36,296 nucleotides of DNA from Bacteroidota bacterium (GTDB lineage Bacteria > Bacteroidota > Rhodothermia > Rhodothermales > UBA10348): positions 1 to 36,296 of the forward strand of contig JACZYD010000018.1 in the NCBI GenBank assembly GCA_022571255.1, written 5' to 3'. This document shows, one piece after another, positions 1 to 8,881 of this stretch. The first letter of the stretch is position 1, and each line of letters begins with the position of its first letter. A program made the position numbers and the translations under genes. The notes under the pieces were generated by a model. It saw nothing but the letters and a program-made list of their open reading frames with translations, made no database searches and had not been told where the DNA came from.

Positions 1-812
1 AAATCGTCTTTTAGGCGCTGCAGGAATCTTTCCGGGGATCCTGGGAGAGACTTAATAGTGCGGTTGTAAGCCAGAATCCTCATGTCCATCATGGGGAAAA
101 GAACGGCCGGAAAGAAGTTTACTTCATTCGAAACTCCCTCTTTTCCGGCAAGGCTTTCTGCCGCCCTGCTCGCCGCTTTGCAGCGGTGATGACCGTCTGC
201 TACGTAAAGAGACTGTATTTCGGCAAAACACTTCACCAATACCGCTGGGTTTTTCACTCTCCACAGAGTGTGTTGGACGCCATCGGCCGAAACCAGGTCG
301 TAAACGGCCCTGGAACTCACCGTATCGGTGATGATACTTTTCACTCTTTCGTCATCCGGGAAGGTCAACATCACCGGCTCAGCGTGCGCCCGTTGCTCTA
401 TGATGTGCCGTGTGCGATCGTCCTCTTTGGAGGGTCTTGTCAGCTCATGTTTCAGGATGACGTCATTGTCGTAATCCTCAACAGAAACGCATCCGAAAAT
501 TCCCGTCTGAGAGCGACCGTTCATGATCAACCGATATACATAGAGGCTCGGATCCTCATCCTGGACGGAGTACTCCCCTCTTGCGTATTCGAGAAGATTA
601 CTGGCTCCTGTTGAATAGACCTCATCCGCATATTCACCAACAGATGAAGGAAGGTCTATTTCGGGACGTACAATGTGAAGAAAGCTCATCGGTAGACCCT
701 CGGCCAATTTGAGAGCTTCACTGGTGTTTACTACGTCGTAGGGAACGCAAGCTACCTCCTCTGCCTTTTCAGGCACGGGACGTAAAGCACGGAATGGATG
801 GAGCGTGGCCAT
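1..812 (-). CDS. DUF1015 family protein (partial, C-terminus off window)
   Basis: Absent from the ORF track because its stop lies outside the window; I translated it from the minus strand. From an ATG at 812 it reads MATLHPFRALRPVPEKAEE and stays open for about 270 codons to base 1. It carries landmarks of the DUF1015/COG4198 family: PYDVVN near the start, SFLHIVRPEIDLP, the LKHELTRPSKEDDRTRH block and YVADGHHRCKAA. Full-length members are about 400 residues, so roughly the last third is missing here. The biochemical role of the family is not settled; it is often found next to serine biosynthesis genes, which cannot be checked here. An in-frame upstream ATG at 863 would add 17 residues that do not look like the family start, so 812 is preferred, although neither has a clear Shine-Dalgarno. 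The plus-strand ORF 186-614 is its shadow. Confidence 0.88.
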   Translation of the reverse strand, partial: MATLHPFRALRPVPEKAEEVACVPYDVVNTSEALKLAEGLPMSFLHIVRPEIDLPSSVGEYADEVYSTGASNLLEYARGEYSVQDEDPSLYVYRLIMNGRSQTGIFGCVSVEDYDNDVILKHELTRPSKEDDRTRHIIEQRAHAEPVMLTFPDDERVKSIITDTVSSRAVYDLVSADGVQHTLWRVKNPAVLVKCFAEIQSLYVADGHHRCKAASRAAESLAGKEGVSNEVNFFPAVLFPMMDMRILAYNRTIKSLPGSPERFLQRLKDD

Positions 813-1004
813 GGTCGCGGGGCTTCGTCTGAGAAAACAGCCTATGATCACTACGTTTCTCATAAGGCACTGTTTGGGCAAGTTAAAACGCCCATTTGTG
901 GCGCGAGAAGCGAGTTAGCGAAAATACTACGAATACCCGATTCCAGTGCGGACCGCCCAATTACCAATATTGTGTGAGGTGCAAGGTCTCACGCTTGAAA
1001 CGGG

Positions 1005-1032
1005 TTGCGCATCGAGGGATAGTCCTTATATT
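1005..1032 (+). promoter_or_regulatory. possible tRNA-fMet promoter
   Basis: TTGCGC, a 16-base spacer, then TATATT, ending 13 bases before the mature tRNA 5' end. This fits a sigma-70-like promoter giving a short leader. It was chosen by eye; an alternative pair is TTGAAA (995-1000) with GATAGT 18 bases later. Confidence 0.35.
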
Positions 1033-1045
1033 CGGCGTCCTATAC

Positions 1046-1117
<72 letters not shown>

Positions 1118-1123
1118 CAGATC

Positions 1124-1163
1124 AAAACGTCGGATTCCAATGGGATTCGACGTTTTTTATTTT
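1124..1163 (+). terminator. intrinsic terminator of tRNA-fMet
   Basis: AAAACGTCG pairs with CGACGTTTT, extended by a further GATTCC/GGGATT arm including wobbles, with a three-base loop and then a T-rich tail (TTTTTTATTTT). It starts seven bases after the tRNA. Confidence 0.85.
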
Positions 1164-1247
1164 AATAGTATTCGTTCCTATTTTCGTGTCGTTGCTCTGG
1201 TAGAGATCACGCTTGTTCTGACTGTAATCTCGAAATGGAGAATGATC

Positions 1248-2348
1248 ATGCCTACCCGCCCGTTTGTTTTTTCAGGAATCGCACAGGGAACTGCCGCCCT
1301 TGTATTCTTCTTCGCGCTTAACGGTTGTGACAGTTCAGGTCCCGACAATTCTCCCACCGACTCTCTTGCGAAAGGGCACGTCGATTTCACGCATCTTCCG
1401 GTTGACCTCGATGACGTAACCGAATTCATCGGCCTGGGAGCCATGCAGGTGTTTCCAAAGGACCATGGCGGTTTTTTCGTTAAAAACTGGGATGCGGATG
1501 CGCCTTCCCTCAAACCTGTTTACGCTCCTGCGAACGGTATCATCACCCTTGTTGACCTGGCCAATTTTCGGGCGAAAGGCGACGATGACCTGGCCATCAG
1601 ACTCGACGTAAGTTCAACCATCTATATTCGTTTCGGGCATGTGGATGCCCTGTCGGAAAACATTCTATCTCAGATTGGATCTTTGAAATTCGGCGAAAAC
1701 CGGGTCAGTATCGCAGTCTCAGCGGGCGAGCAGATTGGATGGATCGGTCAATGGCAGGGATTCGACATGGGGATTATCGACAAAGATCTGTCACTGGATT
1801 TCGTCCATCCGGAACGTTATCCCGATCCGCAGCGGTACGCCGGATATTACTTTGATTATTTCAAAGGCTCGATCGGACAGCAACTGCTCTCGATTACGGT
1901 GCGCACGATTGAGCCCCGCGGTGGCAAAATCGACTACGATATTCGGGGTCGTATTATTGGGAACTGGTTTCTTGAGGGCACGGTCAATCCTGGAGAATAC
2001 CTGCCCTTCAGCGGACATATGTCCATCGCGTACGGATATTTACAAGGCGACCAGATTGCAATCTCTGATGCATACGAACGTCGCTTCCTTCCCGACGATC
2101 GTGAGACATCGGGTCCTGACGAGATCGTCTGGATAGCCGGAGACCCGACGTCGCCTGAAACAGTCGGAGAAGAGCAGGGACTGATAAAATATGAATACAC
2201 GGAGGAGCGACACCCGCAAGGTCCCATTCGCGGTGTGTTTCTTATTCAGCTGGTGGGTCCGGAGCGATTGCGATTTGAAAGATTTGCAGGAAAAACTGCG
2301 GATTCGGTAAATGGATTCACCGCGACCGCCAGAATCTATCTGAGGTAA
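1248..2348 (+). CDS. lipoprotein with degenerate M23/LytM-like domain
   Basis: The track ORF opens at 1140 inside the tRNA terminator. The likely start is the ATG at 1248, with GGAG seven bases upstream, giving 366 residues. The N-terminus is a lipoprotein signal with lipobox LNGC (Cys27). Around residues 95-180 the layout resembles an M23 peptidase fold: VYAPANGIITLVD, a strand ending in RFGHVDAL where M23 proteins have their HGN..T.YAHL strand, then SAGEQIGWIGQWQGFDMGI where the family has G..IG..G..G..HLHFE. The final HxH metal site is not present (FDMGI), so it is probably a non-catalytic binding or scaffold version. This fold call is inference from pattern order; the C-terminal half is unassigned. 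Confidence 0.68.
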   Translation: MPTRPFVFSGIAQGTAALVFFFALNGCDSSGPDNSPTDSLAKGHVDFTHLPVDLDDVTEFIGLGAMQVFPKDHGGFFVKNWDADAPSLKPVYAPANGIITLVDLANFRAKGDDDLAIRLDVSSTIYIRFGHVDALSENILSQIGSLKFGENRVSIAVSAGEQIGWIGQWQGFDMGIIDKDLSLDFVHPERYPDPQRYAGYYFDYFKGSIGQQLLSITVRTIEPRGGKIDYDIRGRIIGNWFLEGTVNPGEYLPFSGHMSIAYGYLQGDQIAISDAYERRFLPDDRETSGPDEIVWIAGDPTSPETVGEEQGLIKYEYTEERHPQGPIRGVFLIQLVGPERLRFERFAGKTADSVNGFTATARIYLR

Positions 2349-2380
2349 CCGCAATAAACCGCTTATCAGGACTTTGAGCC

Positions 2381-2830
2381 ATGTACCAGTTAAAACGAAT
2401 ACAACCGATTCTGATTCTTTTTCTCGTCACGGGCATAAACGTTTCGTGCGCAGAAAAAAAGGAGGAACCCCGAGGTACCAGGATGATGGATACAGTCTGG
2501 AATCTCATCGAAATTGAAGGTGAACCCGTCACGCTGGGTATGGAGGCGCGGTATCTGGATCTGGTCCTGGCCGGAAATGGCCCGCGTATAGGTGGTTTTG
2601 CGGGATGTAACAGATTTACCGGCTCTTACGAAATCATCAATGACCATCTGGCACTGGGACGCCTGGAGTTAACGTATCGGTCCTGTTCACGTGCGATGGA
2701 GCAGGAACAACTTTATTTTGAGGCGATGAAAGCCACCAGGCGATTCAAACACGACGGAGATGATTTGACGTTTTTCAACTCCGATGGTAAGATTATCCTG
2801 ACTTTTGAGGCAGTGCATTTTCGTATATAG
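2381..2830 (+). CDS. META/HslJ-domain lipoprotein
   Basis: 149 residues beginning with a lipoprotein signal (VSC lipobox, Cys23). The rest is a single META domain: a W near the start of the domain (TVWNLIEIEGEPV), the GFAGCNRFTGSYEI signature, and the TYRSCSRAMEQEQLYFEAM helix. HslJ-like META proteins are small envelope proteins linked to stress or heat resistance without known enzymatic activity. It lies 32 bases after the M23-like lipoprotein on the same strand and may be cotranscribed. No catalytic role is implied. Confidence 0.88.
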   Translation: MYQLKRIQPILILFLVTGINVSCAEKKEEPRGTRMMDTVWNLIEIEGEPVTLGMEARYLDLVLAGNGPRIGGFAGCNRFTGSYEIINDHLALGRLELTYRSCSRAMEQEQLYFEAMKATRRFKHDGDDLTFFNSDGKIILTFEAVHFRI

Positions 2831-2871
2831 TCGGATAATTTGAGGTCTTCTGATCGGGTCCAGAAACATCG

Positions 2872-4050
2872 TCAGAGCGCGGGGTCCAGAAACCGTCCCA
2901 GTTCACTGCGTTGCGCGACAGCGTCCTGATAACCTACATCCATGAGACGCTGCGCATAGTCCGGTTCGAACAGAATCATCGAAAGCCAGTCGGGCGATTT
3001 CGTATCGCGACTGCCCAGCCCTTTCGAAATCAACTTCAGAATACCTTCCAGATCGGCCTGGTATTCGCCGGTCAGCATTCCGAGGTCACGTGACGGACGC
3101 ATGACCATGAGATCGATCGTACGCATTTTTTTTCTACGCGCCTTCGGAATCTCAGCAATCAATTGGTTGATCCTTTCAAGGATATGAGCGTCCTGGTCGA
3201 GTCGGTCCAGAAAAATGGCATTGAGCAGTAAACCGAATATCTGTGCCGCCGGCGGATATCCAATTACCACGGGCTTATCGGCCTCCTCTCTGGACCGTTT
3301 GTACCGCGTCGAGATCGCCAGAATCTTACTGGCTCCCATATGGATAACCGGACTGAGCGGGTCTGCCAGGCGAATTCCACCATCACCGAAAAAGGCTCCG
3401 TCCACTTCAATTGCCGGAAACAGAAACGGTAGAGACGAAGATGCCATGATATGATTCACTGTCAACTGTCCATTATGACTGACCCGGGTAGCTCGGTCCC
3501 AGTTTCTGATCCGCATTCCGTCAATCCAGGCGACACTTTGCCCGGTACCGTAATTGGTACCAATAAATGCGCACCCTTTGAGGTACCCGCTCTTTATGTT
3601 CGCGCTGATTCCCGTCAGCTTGCCGTCCGGTGCGTTCAGCGTTTTTGTCAGAAATTTACAGAGTGGTTCCGTGTCGACCAGTCCTGACCTCGGAATAAGT
3701 TCGTCGGTGTCGTTGGAGATCCGACTTCCAAACATTTGCCAGAATACCTTGAAGCTGGAACTTGCTTCATAGACATCGGCCGACGTGAGACTCTCCCACA
3801 CGTTCACCAGTTCATGAACGCCGTTTCGGAAGCCATCCGTATGATTGGCGATATAGGCGGCATTCATTGAGCCGGCCGAAACACCAGTAATGACGGAGGG
3901 CCGGCATTCTGCGAAAGCCTCGGCTATATAGGCAAGAACTCCGGCCTGATACGATGCACGGGCTCCACCGCCACTGAGCACGAGTCCCAGGGTACAATTC
4001 TTCTTAGAGGGTCCGGCCCAGGACTTCAGTCTGTCAATTGATTGCCACAT
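2872..4050 (-). CDS. patatin-like phospholipase family protein
   Basis: 392 residues with the full patatin signature: oxyanion loop SGGGARA (about residues 26-32), nucleophile elbow GVSAG (Ser58) and the catalytic-dyad Asp in FGDGGI (about residue 223). The family consists of acyl-lipid hydrolases using a Ser-Asp dyad. There is no signal peptide, so it is predicted to be cytosolic or membrane-associated. It is transcribed away from the metalloenzyme gene at 4255; the 204-base gap between them carries a direct repeat that may be regulatory. Substrate cannot be told from sequence. Confidence 0.93.
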   Translation of the reverse strand: MWQSIDRLKSWAGPSKKNCTLGLVLSGGGARASYQAGVLAYIAEAFAECRPSVITGVSAGSMNAAYIANHTDGFRNGVHELVNVWESLTSADVYEASSSFKVFWQMFGSRISNDTDELIPRSGLVDTEPLCKFLTKTLNAPDGKLTGISANIKSGYLKGCAFIGTNYGTGQSVAWIDGMRIRNWDRATRVSHNGQLTVNHIMASSSLPFLFPAIEVDGAFFGDGGIRLADPLSPVIHMGASKILAISTRYKRSREEADKPVVIGYPPAAQIFGLLLNAIFLDRLDQDAHILERINQLIAEIPKARRKKMRTIDLMVMRPSRDLGMLTGEYQADLEGILKLISKGLGSRDTKSPDWLSMILFEPDYAQRLMDVGYQDAVAQRSELGRFLDPAL

Positions 4051-4123
4051 ACAACGCCTTATTTCAATATTCTATGGTTTCAAACTAATGCACATGAACG
4101 CTTCCCGCTACAGGCTCAATCTA

Positions 4124-4161
4124 ATGCGTTATCCACTCTTACTTGATGCGTAATCCACTCT
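4124..4161. repeat. two direct 16-base repeats, 22-base period
   Basis: ATGCGTTATCCACTCT (4124-4139) and ATGCGTAATCCACTCT (4146-4161), one mismatch, with a 22-base offset (about two helical turns). They lie in the divergent intergenic region of the patatin and metalloenzyme genes. A paired operator is a reasonable guess but unproven. Confidence 0.6.
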
Positions 4162-4254
4162 CAGGATCGTCATGTCCGCAAATTCATTTCTTCTGGCGGA
4201 CTTGAGCGTACTTTCATACATATCGTTGGTTGTCTGACACCACTTTTTCATTAC

Positions 4255-5187
4255 ATGGCACACCGTATAATTTTCGTTTTCGTAGACGGTATCGGACTCG
4301 GGGCTCCTGGTTCATCCAACCCGTTCAGCACGATCTCACTTCCGGGGTTCGAAAGACTTTCCGACAATCAGCCATGGGACTCTGATGCGAAACCCGTAGC
4401 GGGCAAAGATTTCTCCTTTCGCGGTATTGATGCTACACTGGGGATCGAAGGCCTTCCACAGAGTGGAACGGGTCAAGCAACGCTTTTTACAGGGTACAAC
4501 TGTGCTTCAATAGCCGGTCGTCATTTCGGACCCTTCCCCCACTCTGCCACCAGGGAAACGATTCGTCGATACAATGTATTTACCCGTGTGAATGAGGGCA
4601 CCGGAACGTCGGCATTTTCGAACGCATACCCGCCTGTTTTTTTCGAACATGTGCGGAAAAGGGATCGCTGGACCGTCACTACGAGAGCCTGCCTCGACTC
4701 TGGCACCGACATTCGCACACTCGATCACCTCGATCTGAGTCGCGCCGTTGCAGCAGACATCACCGGCGAACGACTGATCTCAAATCTCAATCTCCCCGTA
4801 AAGGTCATTACCGAGAGGGAGGCAGCACGAAACCTTGTTTCGATCGCATCCGACCATGCGTTTACTCTGTTCGAATATTTCCACTCCGATAAGGCCGGAC
4901 ATGCCCGGTCCCCTGAAAAAGCCAGGCAATGCCTCGAATCGCTCGATCAATTCATCCAGGGTATTCTACATCACATCGAAGGCACGGACATGACGCTTAT
5001 TCTCACAAGCGACCATGGAAACCTGGAAGACCTCAGCGTCAGGACACACACCAGGAATCCGGTACCATTCGCTGCATACGGTCCGGGTGCGGATGCCTTT
5101 CACATAATCACGTCGATAACAGACGTCACCCCGCAAATCGTCAGCCTGCTGGAGGCGGGCAATGCCCCCTCTTCAAGCCCCCGCTGA
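4255..5187 (+). CDS. alkaline-phosphatase superfamily metalloenzyme
   Basis: 310 residues of the PF01676-type metalloenzyme group (relatives of cofactor-independent phosphoglycerate mutase and phosphopentomutase). Visible metal and nucleophile landmarks are VDGIG near the N-terminus (Asp11), LPQSGTGQATLFTG where the superfamily places its Ser/Thr nucleophile, YFHSDKAGH, and the late TSDHGNLED motif. It has no signal peptide and is shorter than the roughly 500-residue iPGM, lacking the inserted phosphotransferase domain. The reaction is probably on a phosphate or phosphonate ester, but the substrate is unknown. It is convergent with the S46 peptidase, ending 12 bases before that gene's stop. 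Confidence 0.85.
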   Translation: MAHRIIFVFVDGIGLGAPGSSNPFSTISLPGFERLSDNQPWDSDAKPVAGKDFSFRGIDATLGIEGLPQSGTGQATLFTGYNCASIAGRHFGPFPHSATRETIRRYNVFTRVNEGTGTSAFSNAYPPVFFEHVRKRDRWTVTTRACLDSGTDIRTLDHLDLSRAVAADITGERLISNLNLPVKVITEREAARNLVSIASDHAFTLFEYFHSDKAGHARSPEKARQCLESLDQFIQGILHHIEGTDMTLILTSDHGNLEDLSVRTHTRNPVPFAAYGPGADAFHIITSITDVTPQIVSLLEAGNAPSSSPR

Positions 5188-5199
5188 TACCCGGGACAC

Positions 5200-7449
5200 T
5201 CAGTGGGTTAGTTCATCTACAATCCGCTTGGCACCGTAAATTTTATCGAGAGATTCCAAAATCCCGCGAACATCTACGGAGACGGTCCTTGCTCCCACAT
5301 CGGTATACAGGAATTGATTTGGAAGCGACTCGATATTTCCGTCGAAAACGAGTCCTACAACTTCAAGGGCGATGTTCAACAGAGGTGATCCTGAATTACC
5401 ACCGGTAATATCGTTGGTCGATACCAGGTTCAGGGGTGTTGAATAATTAAATCCCGAGCCTGGATTCTTCCAGCGCTCGGGGAGTTCCCACTGCTTCTTA
5501 CCCGCGTGGGCGTAGGTCAGCTCAAACATCCCGTAAAAATTGGTAAAAGCCGGAGCGAGTGTACCGTTGTATTCATAACCCGAAATCACGCCATCGGCAA
5601 TTCGGGGTGAGAAAGACGCATCGGGTGGAAATGTATCGCTGTAGATTGCAAACTTGGCGCGTGCCAGTCGCGCGGCAAACGAATTCTCCTGATCAACGAA
5701 AGCAGACAGCTGCTGATTCAGCGTGAAATACAGCGGTGCTATCGTGTTGATGACATCAACCGTGTTATCACCGCTACCAAGATAATTCTGGTCAAGTAAA
5801 GCCATGAAGGAAGCCGAATCGGAAAGTACAGAGTGAGCAACGATGGAATCAGCCAACGCCTCTGCTCCACCAAATTCCTGTAGTTTCCGCGCCGAAGGAT
5901 CTGTCGGGCCGAGGTATTCAACGAACTCAGACACCCGTTGGGCTATGACCTCTCTTTCCAGACGATCAGGCCAGGATTTTATCGATGCAGCTTCTTCGCG
6001 TAAGTCATCAAGCGTTTCCTGCGGCGCCCCACGCTGGCGCATGATGGAGTAAAAATATCCGTACATGGCTCGCGTAAGAATTCTCGAGCTCAGCGCGGGA
6101 TTCATGAACTGTGTAAACACGGCTGCCTTCTCTGCCGATGCTCTTTTCGAAGCCTGGAGACGCTCAATATCTTTCAGAACACTTCCATAAATAGTCGAAA
6201 GAGAATCGGATTTTTCGATCTCTTCCCTTAAAATATTTTCGGCCGCTTCCCGTCGAGCAATAAGAGCACCGTCCAGCAATCCCTCCAACTGGCCCTTCTG
6301 ATTTTTCAGACTGTTCTGAATGGAGAAATAGTCATTCCTGATATCGAATTCGTCGGCCTCCTCGGGATACGATTCTATGTAGGCTGCCAGAATCTGTCCC
6401 CGCTTTTCCAAAACTCGGATATCCTCCGGCAAGGAATAGTCACGAAAATATTCCAGCTGACTGACCGTAGACATCCGACTGGTCTGGCCCGGATTTCCTA
6501 CGACAAACACGGCATCGCCGTCGGAAGCGCCATCCATGTCCCACTTGAAATAATCGGGCGTATCGAGAGGCTCATCGTTCTCTCCATAAGCGCGGAAAAA
6601 ACTCATGTCCAGGTTGTACCGGGGATACGTAAAGTTGTCATGATCTCCCCCGAAAAAACCGATCTGAAGCTCGGGTACCATGACCAGTCTGATGTCATCA
6701 TAACGCTTATAGGTGTATGCAGCATATTTGCCACCATTATAGAGAGCCACGATCTCGACTTGTAACGAAGAATCCGCCGCGCTGGCTTGGGTCTGCAGTC
6801 TTTTCTCAATTTTTTCTGCCCGATTACGCCGCGCTTCCGCCTGAGGCCCGGCTCCCTTCACTTTTTTAATCGCTGCGTAAACTTCTGCCGTTACGTCTTC
6901 GAGAGATATGAGCTGATCGACGTAGAGATCCTCGACTTTACGCTCGTCCGACGCGGATTCTGCATAAAATCCATTGTCCAGCAGCTTTTCTCCTTCTTGA
7001 CTGACTTCCGTAACGCTCTCGCGAGCACAGTGATGGTTGGTCATGATGAGGCCCGTCGCAGAAACAAACGATGCCGAGCAGTACGACGAAAATCGGAGAG
7101 CCCCCAATCGCGCCTTGTCAAACCAGGCTTTATCTGGTGTGAACCCATAGGTTTCTTCGAAATACGCAACCGGTGGATTGTCAAACGTCCACATCTTGCC
7201 GCCATCAAATCTACCAACCACAATTTCGTCATCGTTCACAGGTTGCGGCTCCGGTACCACGATCGATTCAGTGATCGAAGGCGGCGTTTCGCGAATGACA
7301 TTTTCTGCCATGACAGGCCTTTGAGTCTGCTCGGTTGTACGCGTTGTGGATGAACACCTGACGAGTTGACTTCCCAGTAACAGGAGTACGATGACTCGCA
7401 GGCTGAACAAAGAGCGCAAGGAGTTTTTAATCATTTTCAAGGTTTTCAT
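5200..7449 (-). CDS. S46 family dipeptidyl-peptidase (DPP7/DPP11 type)
   Basis: The track start at 7701 runs through tRNA-Leu, so the start is placed at the ATG at 7449 (MKTLKMIKN), giving 749 residues, close to the family's usual size of about 720. The N-terminus is an export signal, possibly a lipoprotein (LVRC). S46 catalytic landmarks are MTNHHCA (His about 140), the FGGDHDNFTYPR block containing the triad Asp, and GGNSGSPLLN with the Ser near residue 686. The S1 selector sits in GLVFDGN: a Gly there is the DPP7-like pattern for hydrophobic P1 residues, whereas DPP11 has Arg for acidic P1. These enzymes trim dipeptides from oligopeptides in the periplasm or at the cell surface. The specificity statement is inference from one motif. 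Confidence 0.93.
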   Translation of the reverse strand: MKTLKMIKNSLRSLFSLRVIVLLLLGSQLVRCSSTTRTTEQTQRPVMAENVIRETPPSITESIVVPEPQPVNDDEIVVGRFDGGKMWTFDNPPVAYFEETYGFTPDKAWFDKARLGALRFSSYCSASFVSATGLIMTNHHCARESVTEVSQEGEKLLDNGFYAESASDERKVEDLYVDQLISLEDVTAEVYAAIKKVKGAGPQAEARRNRAEKIEKRLQTQASAADSSLQVEIVALYNGGKYAAYTYKRYDDIRLVMVPELQIGFFGGDHDNFTYPRYNLDMSFFRAYGENDEPLDTPDYFKWDMDGASDGDAVFVVGNPGQTSRMSTVSQLEYFRDYSLPEDIRVLEKRGQILAAYIESYPEEADEFDIRNDYFSIQNSLKNQKGQLEGLLDGALIARREAAENILREEIEKSDSLSTIYGSVLKDIERLQASKRASAEKAAVFTQFMNPALSSRILTRAMYGYFYSIMRQRGAPQETLDDLREEAASIKSWPDRLEREVIAQRVSEFVEYLGPTDPSARKLQEFGGAEALADSIVAHSVLSDSASFMALLDQNYLGSGDNTVDVINTIAPLYFTLNQQLSAFVDQENSFAARLARAKFAIYSDTFPPDASFSPRIADGVISGYEYNGTLAPAFTNFYGMFELTYAHAGKKQWELPERWKNPGSGFNYSTPLNLVSTNDITGGNSGSPLLNIALEVVGLVFDGNIESLPNQFLYTDVGARTVSVDVRGILESLDKIYGAKRIVDELTH

Positions 7450-7514
7450 TTCATTCTGCAGACCGATAATGCAAGCGGAAATCACTCGATCAAACGGTAT
7501 ATTAGCGCGGCGAA

Positions 7515-7598
7515 GCGAGAGTGGCGGAATTGGCAGACGCGCCAGATTTAGGATCTGGTGGGGTAACACCCGTGGGGGTTCGAGTCCCCCCTTTCGCA
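7515..7598 (+). tRNA. tRNA-Leu (TAG)
   Basis: 84-base class II tRNA: acceptor GCGAGAG/CTTTCGC, anticodon arm CCAGA TTTAGGA TCTGG giving anticodon TAG, variable arm TGGGGTAACACCCG, T-arm GGGGG TTCGAGT CCCCC. Discriminator A is followed by CACC, so CCA is not encoded. A TATATT at 7498-7503 may be its -10 box. It lies between the divergent S46 peptidase gene and the phosphatase pseudogene. Confidence 0.96.
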
Positions 7599-7734
7599 CA
7601 CCAGTCTTTCGACTCCGGGCGCATACTACATCGTTGCGCGATGTATGTTCTTCCCTGTCATGGTCGAGATCCGCGTCACCATCAGGTCTTGTTCGCAACA
7701 CTCAAATCAATCAAGATACTCGAGTAGCGATGCG

Positions 7735-8838
7735 ATGAACAGAAATGCAATAACCTCACGCGCTTTCACGGCGGCTGCACTTCGAAGCGAGAAATATCGG
7801 ATCACCGGACTTCTCTGGTTTCTTGTGGCAGCCGTGCTGATTGTTGCCGTCCGGATCATTGTTGCAGAATCCGCGGCGGAACGGGAGGCCCTGATCCAGA
7901 CAGGCATCCTTGTCTTCGTAATAATGGCTTACGAGGGACTCATGTTTCGATTTATCACACGCAGTATCGAGACCGATCACGAACCGGCTTCTTGACTCTG
8001 GAATCTGAATCTTTTCATCGAGACCCTGTTTCCGACCGGAATTTTATTCATCGCCATCATTGGATCTTCGGTGGAACCCTATCAGGCACTGATCTCACCG
8101 GTCGACCGGTTATACACCGTGTTCATTATTCTGTCCACGTTGCGGCTCACTCCGTTTTTGTCGCAACTGACGGGGATTTATGCCGCACTCGGCTATTTCG
8201 CGGGGGTTGCCTATACATACAGTTTCTTCCCCTACCCGGAATCCGGTGCTTTTACTTTGCCGGTGTTCGCGACCTATGGTGCACTTCTGTTGTTGAGTGG
8301 TTTTGTGGCGGGAGGCGTTGCGGGGCAGATTAGATTACATGTTGACGCAGCGCTTCGCGAAGCCGAGACAAAGAGGGAGATGGATCGGATCAATGAATTA
8401 CTTGTTGCAGATCTTCCGTCGGACAAATTTGTGACGTTTGTTGTCTCTTTGCTCGACCCTGAAAGCAGGAAAATCCAATTGTTGTCCGCCGGTCACGCGC
8501 CTCTTATGCTCTATATGGCGGCCGACAATACTGTGGAAATATCTGGCGCCCACGGCATCCCGTTCGGGCTCATGACAGGTATTCCATACGGCCCGCCTCA
8601 GGAAATCGAGATGGCTCCCGGCGACATTCTTCTTCTGATTGCGGATGGCTTTACAGAGTGGATGAACCCCGATGAAGAGGAGTTTGGAGATGAACGGGTC
8701 GCTGCGGTACTCAAAAATTGCAGTGACTTGCCCCCCGCAGACATTATTTCGCGGCTGCACACTGAAGTACTCGATTTCAAAAGTGGCGTGACGCAGGCGG
8801 ACGACCTTACGGTGGTAATTGTGAAGCGGATCGAGTGA
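7735..8838 (+). pseudogene. SpoIIE-type PP2C phosphatase, broken by TGA and internal deletion
   Basis: The track shows two ORFs (7645-7995 and 8071-8838), but they share one reading frame, separated only by a TGA at 7993-7995. Bases 7996-8070 are open and read LWNLNLFIETLFPTGILF, a plausible next membrane segment. The joined product would be about 368 residues: several membrane helices, a charged linker (EAETKREMDRI) and the C-terminal half of a SpoIIE/PP2C phosphatase (LLSAGHAPLML, GDILLLIADGFTEW, QADDLTVVIVK). The first half of the catalytic domain, including the usual GGDYYD and DV.GHG metal-binding motifs, is missing between the linker and NELLVADLPSDKFVTF. So there are two lesions, a nonsense codon and an in-frame deletion. 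Intact relatives act in partner-switching or stress signalling. Confidence 0.82.
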
Positions 8839-8848
8839 ATAATTCAGA

Positions 8849-8866
8849 GGCTCTTTTAAGAGAGCC
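8849..8866. terminator. hairpin between convergent genes
   Basis: GGCTCT TTTAAG AGAGCC is a perfect six-base stem in the 43-base gap between the phosphatase pseudogene and porD. Neither side has a good T-tract, so terminator function is only moderately likely. Confidence 0.45.
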
Positions 8867-8881
8867 GGAAGAACTGAGGCA

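Noticed and set aside
186-614. Plus-strand ORF of 142 aa
   Set aside because: It lies opposite the well-supported DUF1015 gene on the minus strand and has no family resemblance.
7391-7738. Plus-strand ORFs 7391-7738 and 7521-7727
   Set aside because: They translate tRNA-Leu; the S46 ORF extension from 7449 to 7701 is rejected for the same reason.
7993-7995. Selenocysteine at the in-frame TGA
   Set aside because: The family has no known Sec at this membrane region, the following bases form no clear SECIS-like hairpin, and the gene also lacks half its catalytic domain.
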